The notes beneath the pieces are model-generated. The model saw only the letters and a list, made by a program, of their open reading frames with translations. It had not been told where the DNA came from and did no database searches. From the NCBI RefSeq assembly GCF_900698895.1, contig NZ_LR217700.1:124001-188000 (forward strand): a DNA stretch of 64,000 nucleotides. The letters are read 5' to 3'. The DNA is from Buchnera aphidicola (Cinara curtihirsuta) (GTDB lineage: Bacteria > Pseudomonadota > Gammaproteobacteria > Enterobacterales > Enterobacteriaceae). Of this stretch, positions 59,137 to 64,000 are shown piece by piece (the stretch's first letter is position 1; each line of letters starts with the position of its first letter). The position numbers were made by a program, and so were the translations under genes.

Positions 59137-60750
59137 TTATTTTATTTTTTTATCTATAAATGCAATTATATCAGAAATAAGAATTCTTTTTTTGAAATAG
59201 TTTTTTCTTGAATAAAATTCAATTTCTTTAGATTTTATTGTTTTATAACTAATAATAATTCCATAAGGAATACCAATTAAATTCATATCAGCAAACATTT
59301 TTCCTATATTTTCTTTTCTATCATCAAATAAAACATCAATTTTTTTATTTATTAATTTTTTGTAGATTAATTTTGCTGTTTTTTTTATTTCATTATTTTT
59401 ATGCATATTAATTGGAATAATAAATATTTGAAAAGGAGCTATACATTTAGGCCAGATAATTCCATCTTTATCATAATTTTGTTCTATAATTGATGATATA
59501 ATTCTATTAATTCCTATTCCATAACAACCCATATTTAGTAATTTTTTATTGTTGTGTTGATCTTGAAGTATAAAATTTATGTTTTTAGAATATTTTTTCC
59601 CAATTTGAAAAATATGACCAATTTCTATACTATTTTTTTTTTTTAATATTTCTTTTTTTGTATTGTAATAAAAAACTTTATTAATATTTTGTATATTAAC
59701 AATTTTATTAAAAATAATTTTTTTATTCCATAAAATAGGTATAAAATTTAAATGTGATGGGTTTCTTTTTAATATAAAATATGGCATTTTTATTATTTTA
59801 GAATCTGCTAAAATAAATATTTTTTTATTAAAATAAAATTTTTTATCATTAGTTAATTTATATGATAAAATTGTTTTTTTAGATTTTATAAATTTTAAAG
59901 GATATTCTAATATATTTATACTTTGTAAGTCTTTTACATTTAAAGGATCATTTTTACGCATTAATAATACAGCTAAATTATATTTTGATTGATTTATTTT
60001 TGTTTTTATTAAATAAATTTTTATTTTGTTTTTTTGAATATTAAATTGGTTATTATGTACTGCATAGTTAGATTTTTTGGAAAAAATAATTTTATCTTCT
60101 CCAATTCTAGATATAGCATGAAATTCATGTGATACAGATCCTCCCATAATTTTTGAATTTGTTTTAACAATTTTAAAATGCAGTTTTAATTTTTTAAATA
60201 TTTTTATATAGATTTTTTTCATTTTTTCATACGTTTTTTTTAATGATTTTTTATTAATATGAAAAGAATAAGCGTCTTTCATAAGAAATTCTATAGATCT
60301 TATTACCCCGAATCTTGGTCTTATTTCATCTCTAAATTTTTTTTGTATTTGATAGAAAACAATAGGTAATTGTTTATATGATTGAATTTCTTGAGAAAAA
60401 ATATAATTTATAGCTTCTTCATTAGTAGGACTTAATATACATTTTTTTTTTCTACGATCGATAATATTAATTAATTCTTCTCCATATAATTTAGTTCTTC
60501 CGCTTTGGTCCCATAATTTTTTGGGTTGTATAATAGGTATACAAATCTCCATATATCCATATTGATCCATTATATTTGAAATTATATTTATAATTTTTTT
60601 TATAATTCTTTGTCCCGTTGGTAACCATGTATATATTCCTGCAGATAACATACGGATCATTCCAGATCTTAACATCAATTGATGACTTATAGATTCTGTC
60701 TTTTTCGGTGTTTCTTTAATGGTTGCAAGTAAATATTTTGTAGTGTACAT
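59137..60750 (-). CDS. proS: Prolyl-tRNA synthetase
   Basis: Charges tRNA-Pro. 537 residues (572 in E. coli). Class II motifs: motif 1 around RSGMIRMLSAGIYTWLPTGQRI, motif 2 FRDEIRPRFGVIRSIEFLMKDAYSFH (about 137-162, read as FRDEIRPRFGVIRS then EFLMKDAYSFH) and motif 3 GCYGIGINRIISSIIEQN; the anticodon domain ends the protein. The Ala-tRNA editing insert (about 220-385) is shorter than in E. coli and has lost the GxGSLGPVN segment, so proofreading is doubtful. A12 tract at 59633-59644. Converges on dnaE; GGATACT precedes the ATG. Confidence 0.96.
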   Translation of the reverse strand: MYTTKYLLATIKETPKKTESISHQLMLRSGMIRMLSAGIYTWLPTGQRIIKKIINIISNIMDQYGYMEICIPIIQPKKLWDQSGRTKLYGEELINIIDRRKKKCILSPTNEEAINYIFSQEIQSYKQLPIVFYQIQKKFRDEIRPRFGVIRSIEFLMKDAYSFHINKKSLKKTYEKMKKIYIKIFKKLKLHFKIVKTNSKIMGGSVSHEFHAISRIGEDKIIFSKKSNYAVHNNQFNIQKNKIKIYLIKTKINQSKYNLAVLLMRKNDPLNVKDLQSINILEYPLKFIKSKKTILSYKLTNDKKFYFNKKIFILADSKIIKMPYFILKRNPSHLNFIPILWNKKIIFNKIVNIQNINKVFYYNTKKEILKKKNSIEIGHIFQIGKKYSKNINFILQDQHNNKKLLNMGCYGIGINRIISSIIEQNYDKDGIIWPKCIAPFQIFIIPINMHKNNEIKKTAKLIYKKLINKKIDVLFDDRKENIGKMFADMNLIGIPYGIIISYKTIKSKEIEFYSRKNYFKKRILISDIIAFIDKKIK

Positions 60751-61241
60751 ATATAGTATCCAGAATATAAAATAGATAATTAAATTTTATTTATAATAAA
60801 TACATAGATTAATTAAATTTTTATTTAATATGAATTTATTAATAGACAATTATTATTTAATATATTTTTTTGACTAAGTATTATCTTATATATTTTATAT
60901 AAAAATAACCATAAAAATAATTAATAATAGTTGTATTTTTTTATAATTACAAAAATTTATGATAATTAAAAAAATAATTTTAATAAAGTAAATAATATAA
61001 TTTATTTTTATAAATTATAAATATAATTTTTTTTATTCTTCTTTTTTATTGTTTAGATTTTTTATTTAAAATTTTAAATAAATAAAATATTATTTTTTTA
61101 TGTTTTACAGTATATTAATTTTTAAATATAATTTATAAAAAATAAATAATTTAATTTTATTTTAAATTAAATAAATATAATTGTGTTATTAATAATTTTT
61201 TCACAAAAAATAATCAATAGATTTTTAAATAGGTATAATTT
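60751..61241. other. proS-flhB divergent intergenic region
   Basis: 491 AT-rich bases between divergent proS and flhB. Nothing but AT runs was recognisable: no tRNA, hairpin or open frame of note. It should hold the proS promoter and, unless transcribed from further upstream, that of flhBA. AGG seven bases before the flhB start serves as ribosome site. Confidence 0.4.
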
Positions 61242-62353
61242 ATGAATTATAACTTAAATGAAGATAAAACTGAAGATGCAACTCCATATAAAATTGAAAA
61301 ATATAAGAAAAATGGAGAAATAAAATATTCATATGATTTAAACTCTTTTTTTATATTATTATTTTTTTTCTTTTTTATATTTATAAATAAAAAAATAATT
61401 TTTTTATATTTTTTAAAATTATTTATATCTAGTTTAACTTTTCAAAATAATATAATCGATAAACATCACAGATTATTTATTTTCTTATTACAACATATAA
61501 AAAATTTTATTTTATTTTTTTCAATATTATTTTTTGGAATATTTTTTATATTAATTTTTTCACCTATTTTAATTTATGGAGAAACAGTAAGAATAAAATT
61601 TATTAAAATTAATTTAAATTTTATAGATGTTATAAATAATTTAAAAAAAAAAAAATTTCAAATATAGTTACTGATTTTTGTTTAACTTTATCAAAATTAA
61701 TAATAATTGTTTTAATTTCTCTTTATTATATATGGAATAATTTTTTAAAAATAAATCAATTTAACTCTTATTCACTATTATATAGCGTGTTCTGTGGTTT
61801 TTTTTTTATTTTTAAGTTTGTTCGTATTTTAATTTTATTTGTTTTTTTTATAGCTGTTATAGATGCAATTTTACAATATTTTCAATATTTAAATAATTTG
61901 CGTATGACTATTCAAGAAGTAAAAGATGAATATAAGGAATTAGAAGGAAATCCTTTAATTAAACAAAAAATTCGAATGTTAACTCAACAATTATCAAAAA
62001 AATATTCTATTTTTAAGTTAAAAAAATCTGATGTAATTATTTTTAATTCTATAAATTGTGCAGTTGCAATACATTATGATATAAAAAATATGTCTTTACC
62101 TAAAGTATTATTTAAAGGAACTGGATATTTATCTATAAAAATTATAGAAGTTGCAAAAAGGAATAACGTTCCTATATTTATTTCTAGTGATTTAGCTATA
62201 TATTTATATAATAATTCTTCTATTGGAGATTATATTCCTAGTAATTTATATATATCTATTGCAAAAATTTTAGCATGGGCTTGGCAATTAAAATATTGGA
62301 GAAAATACGGCGGTATATATCCAGTTAAGCCTATTATATTTTTTGATAATTAG
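61242..62353 (+). pseudogene. flhB: Flagellar export protein FlhB, frameshifted at a poly(A) tract
   Basis: FlhB is the flagellar type III export switch protein. The first frame (61242-61667) gives 141 residues starting EDKTEDATPYKIEKYKKNGEI-like sequence (family EDKTEDPTPHRLEK) and stops just after an A13 run (61643-61655). The rest continues one frame over to 62353: ISNIVTDFCLTLSKL, membrane segments, then the cytoplasmic domain with EVKDEYKELEGNPLIKQKIR and AKILAWAWQLKYWRKYGG. One extra A would restore a single protein of about 370 residues (382 in E. coli). The self-cleavage motif NPTH reads NSIN. Either a pseudogene or rescued by slippage. flhA follows 22 bases later. Confidence 0.85.
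61643..61655 (+). repeat. A13 homopolymer at the flhB frameshift
   Basis: Thirteen consecutive A. With 13 A, the frame runs into TAG at 61665; with 14 A (or 11) it joins the downstream flhB frame, which is open from here to 62353. No other change is needed. Confidence 0.9.
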
Positions 62354-62365
62354 TAAGTTATTTTT

Positions 62366-62381
62366 AGGAGAAAAATTGTTG
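62366..62381 (+). promoter_or_regulatory. flhA: Ribosome-binding site and TTG start of flhA
   Basis: AGGAG at 62366-62370, then five A, then tandem TTG TTG codons at 62376 and 62379 in the flhA frame. No in-frame ATG occurs until well inside the conserved membrane domain, so a TTG start is needed. Confidence 0.7.
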
Positions 62382-64000
62382 ATAAATAAAATATTTTTTT
62401 TATTTCATAGTTTTAAAAAAATTAATAATAATATATTAAGTTCTTTATTTGCTCCATTACTGATATTAATTATTTTATGTATGTTTGTTTTACCTCTTCC
62501 TTCTTTTATTTTAGATTTATTTTTTACTTTAAATATTGCTATTTCTATAATTGTTTTGATTGTTGCTTTATTTACTACAAAAACTTTAGATTTTTCTTCT
62601 TTTCCTTCTGTAATATTATTTTCAACATTATTACGATTGTCATTAAATATTGCTTCTACACGAATTATTTTATTAAACGGTCATATTGGTTCTTTTTCTG
62701 CTGGACATGTTATTGAATCATTTGGTTTTTTTTTAATTAGTGGAAATTTTTTTATTGGTATTATTATTTTTATTATTTTAGTTATTATAAATTTTTTAGT
62801 AATTACTAAAGGTTCTGGAAGAATCGCAGAAGTTGGAGCTAGATTTATTTTAGATGCAATGCCTGGAAAACAAATGGCTATAGATGCTGATTTAAATGCT
62901 GGTATTATTTCTGAAAAAGAAGCAAAAAAAAGACGAATAAATGTACATAGAGAAGCTGATTTTTATGGTTCTATGGATGGAGCAAGTAAATTTATTCGGG
63001 GGGATGCTATTGCTGGAATTATAATAATGATAGTAAATATTGTAGGTGGTTTAATAATAGGAATTTCTCAACACAATATGATTTTTTTACAAGCAGCTAA
63101 AATATACAGCATTTTAACTATTGGAGATGGTTTAGTTTCTCAAATTCCTTCTTTAATTATATCAATTGCTTCGGGTGTTATTTTAACCCGAGTTGGTTCT
63201 GAAAAAATTAATATTAGTGAACAAATAATTAGTCAAGTATTTAACAATCCTCAAGTAATTTTTTTTAGTGGAATTATTTTTTTTATATTTAGTTTAATTC
63301 CAGGTATGCCAAATTTTATTTTTCTATTTTTTACAATTAATTTGTTTATATTATCATGGTATATATATAGTCAGCAGTGTATCAAAAAGAATTTTTATAA
63401 AAAATCTGTTTCTCAAGAAAGAAAAATATTAAATTTAACTTGGAATGATATTCAATTTGAATCCTTGATTACTTTAGAGTTAAGTTCTGTTTTTTTAGAA
63501 TCTGTTTATAAAAATAAATATAATAATTTATTACAAGATTTATATCAATTAAGAAAAAATATTGCTCAGGATTTTGGTTTTTTATTACCTGAAATTAACT
63601 TAATTCATAATCATAAGTTAGAAAACGGAATATATAAAATATTAATAAAAGGAGTAGAAATTAGTTCAAGTCAAGTTTATTTAGATAAATTTTTAGTTAT
63701 AGATAAATCTAATAATATTATTAAAATTCCAGGTATAAAAGTAATAGAACCTGTTTTTAACCTTCCTTCATTATGGATTGATTCTGATTTTAAAAAAGAT
63801 ATATTAAAAAATAAACTAGTAATTATAGATCCTATTACTGTTATTATTACACATTTTGATAAAATTCTTAGAAAAAAATTACATGAGTTATTTGGCTTTC
63901 AAGAAACTCAGCAATTAATAGATCGTATATCACAAAATTATCCAAAATTAATTAATTATTTGATACCTAATATAATTTCAGTAACTGTTTTACAAAATAT
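62376..64000 (+). CDS. flhA: Flagellar biosynthesis protein FlhA, cut by window end
   Basis: Membrane core of the flagellar type III export gate. About 541 of some 690 codons are in the window, with no stop. N-terminal membrane domain (about 20-310) followed by the cytoplasmic domain. The FHIPEP-family signature is clear: KGSGRIAEVGARFILDAMPGKQMAIDADLNAG ... READFYGSMDGASKFIRGDAIAGI (read as GRIAEVGARFILDAMPGKQM, DFYGSMDGASKFIRGDAIAG). There is no ATG at the proper start; TTG at 62376 (or 62379) follows AGGAG by five (or eight) bases. Located directly after flhB as usual. Confidence 0.93.
   Translation, partial: MLINKIFFLFHSFKKINNNILSSLFAPLLILIILCMFVLPLPSFILDLFFTLNIAISIIVLIVALFTTKTLDFSSFPSVILFSTLLRLSLNIASTRIILLNGHIGSFSAGHVIESFGFFLISGNFFIGIIIFIILVIINFLVITKGSGRIAEVGARFILDAMPGKQMAIDADLNAGIISEKEAKKRRINVHREADFYGSMDGASKFIRGDAIAGIIIMIVNIVGGLIIGISQHNMIFLQAAKIYSILTIGDGLVSQIPSLIISIASGVILTRVGSEKINISEQIISQVFNNPQVIFFSGIIFFIFSLIPGMPNFIFLFFTINLFILSWYIYSQQCIKKNFYKKSVSQERKILNLTWNDIQFESLITLELSSVFLESVYKNKYNNLLQDLYQLRKNIAQDFGFLLPEINLIHNHKLENGIYKILIKGVEISSSQVYLDKFLVIDKSNNIIKIPGIKVIEPVFNLPSLWIDSDFKKDILKNKLVIIDPITVIITHFDKILRKKLHELFGFQETQQLIDRISQNYPKLINYLIPNIISVTVLQN

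Noticed and set aside
62477-62716. 79-codon open frame within flhA
   Set aside because: Out-of-frame reading of the conserved FlhA membrane domain; low-complexity Phe/Tyr/Cys protein.
1-64000. CRISPR arrays, insertion sequences, phage genes or other transferred islands
   Set aside because: No spaced repeats, transposase motifs or change in base composition; gene content is all vertical core of an enterobacterial symbiont.

Overview
The window is a contiguous, very AT-rich stretch (by eye about four fifths A+T) of a gammaproteobacterial endosymbiont chromosome. Protein sequences are enterobacterial and the gene order matches Buchnera aphidicola: nuo, prs, prfA-prmC, ackA-pta, gyrA, thrABC, secA, aceEF-lpd, ftsZ-ftsA, rsmH, ilvIH, dapD-map, rpsB-tsf-pyrH-frr, bamA, fabZ, dnaE, proS, flhB-flhA. 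Many genes expected between these are missing (most dcw genes, dxr, uppS, cdsA, lpx, kdsA, ispE, panBC, dksA). This points to a small-genome Buchnera, possibly of the kind that lives with a second symbiont; the host lineage is inference. I found no mobile elements, CRISPR, rRNA or canonical tRNA genes.

Layout. 1-5802: tail of nuoI, then nuoJKLMN, the membrane arm of complex I, ending at a strong shared hairpin terminator. 6142-12513: prs (minus), then prfA-prmC-sirB1 and ackA-pta (plus); pta is cut down to its catalytic domain. 12616-21567: housekeeping genes (gyrA, ahpC, ung, grpE, tmRNA, grxD, rnt, pth, ychF). 21637-26336: thrA-thrB-thrC threonine operon (minus). 26858-32343: pcnB, truA, secA. 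32624-38047: aceE-aceF-lpd pyruvate dehydrogenase operon. 38312-44566: erpA, ftsZ, ftsA, a badly eroded murE and rsmH, what is left of the division and cell wall cluster. 44727-48788: ilvI-ilvH and map-dapD. 49143-59020: rpsB-tsf-pyrH-frr, bamA, fabZ, dnaE. 59137-60750: proS. 61242-64000: flhB and the first part of flhA.

Together the genes describe a respiring cell that makes acetyl-CoA from pyruvate, conserves energy through complex I and acetate kinase, and keeps amino acid synthesis useful to an insect host (threonine and isoleucine precursors, valine/isoleucine, lysine/DAP), while envelope synthesis is reduced to FabZ, BamA and a doubtful MurE. Flagellar export genes remain.

The most interesting signals: flhB is split by a frameshift exactly at a run of 13 A, where polymerase slippage could restore it, and its NPTH self-cleavage motif has become NSIN. 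murE is a full-length ORF with most ligand-binding motifs lost and no other mur gene around it. BamA has lost the arginine of its VRGF motif and its usual C-terminal end. Runs of 12 to 14 A also sit in frame inside prmC, ung, grpE and proS.
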